From Pseudomonadota bacterium (lineage in GTDB: Bacteria > Pseudomonadota > Gammaproteobacteria > Burkholderiales > Burkholderiaceae_B), in the NCBI GenBank assembly GCA_023386765.1, contig JAEWJD010000228.1:1-5399 (forward strand): a DNA stretch of 5,399 nt, in the 5' to 3' direction. How positions within the stretch are numbered: position 1 is the stretch's first letter; every line of letters begins with the position of its first letter. The notes beneath the pieces are model-generated. The model searched no databases and had not been told where the DNA came from. It saw only the letters and a list, made by a program, of their open reading frames with translations. The translations under genes were made by a program, and so were the position numbers. Positions 5,325 through 5,399 of this stretch are shown in pieces.

Positions 5325-5399
5325 TCAGGGCCGCTCGGTCAGGGCGCCCTCTTCATCGCTTTCGTCGCGCCGGCGCGGGCGCACCAGGCGGGCGCACAG
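5325..5399 (-). CDS. tatC: C-terminal end of a gene, probably tatC (Sec-independent translocase subunit)
   Basis: Only the last 24 codons and a TGA stop (5327-5325) are inside the window. The peptide starts LCARLVRPRRR and continues with an acidic, Glu/Asp-rich tail. That fits the cytoplasmic C-terminus of TatC, where the last transmembrane helix is followed by a short basic then acidic tail. The fragment is too short for a firm family call. The assignment leans on the gene order I recall from Burkholderiales genomes, where tatABC lies next to an HtrA-type protease, a NIF3-family gene and petABC. Codon use is GC-rich like the neighbours, supporting a real coding end. It is convergent with the protease gene, separated by the long hairpin. 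Confidence 0.5.
   Translation of the reverse strand: MCARLVRPRRRDESDEEGALTERP

Overview
The window is an ordinary-looking stretch of core chromosome from a GC-rich betaproteobacterium, most likely in the Alcaligenaceae/Burkholderiales (Bordetella/Achromobacter type). This is an inference from protein character and gene order, not from a database search. No mobile element, CRISPR array, RNA gene or phage gene was seen. Five whole or nearly whole protein genes and one fragment fill the window, and no gap between genes exceeds 145 bp.

Region 1 to 2725 (minus strand) is the petABC operon for the cytochrome bc1 complex (ubiquinol:cytochrome c oxidoreductase). It holds petA (Rieske iron-sulfur protein, with a Tat-type N-terminus), petB (a full-length fused cytochrome b) and petC (cytochrome c1, whose 3' end lies off the left edge). 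The spacers are 44 and 28 bp, and each gene has its own Shine-Dalgarno. Quinol-oxidation-site features differ from mitochondrial and alphaproteobacterial models: PVWY replaces PEWY, Phe replaces the cluster-tuning Tyr in the Rieske protein, the second haem-histidine pair has the b6-type HX14H spacing, and cytochrome b carries an extra hydrophobic insertion of about 45 residues.

Region 2726 to 3323 has a 145-bp divergent intergenic region with a palindromic -10-like element (TATTATA), then mscL on the plus strand, the large-conductance mechanosensitive channel.

Region 3346 to 4122 (minus strand) encodes a NIF3/YbgI-family dinuclear-metal protein, convergent with mscL. Only 18 bp separate its start codon from that of the next gene, a membrane-anchored HtrA/DegS-like serine protease with one PDZ domain (4141 to 5265, plus strand). 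Two adjacent inverted repeats lie just inside the NIF3-family coding sequence, upstream of the protease start, and are the best candidate for an undescribed regulatory element here.

Region 5266 to 5399 has a long imperfect hairpin filling the gap between the protease and a convergent minus-strand gene, of which only the last 24 codons are visible. Its charged, Arg- then Glu-rich C-terminus and its neighbourhood suggest tatC. If so, the window links the Tat translocase with a Tat-dependent substrate (the Rieske protein), a periplasmic quality-control protease and the respiratory complex. I found no convincing novel system. The most useful second looks are the structured junction at 4055 to 4140 and the Qo-site substitutions.
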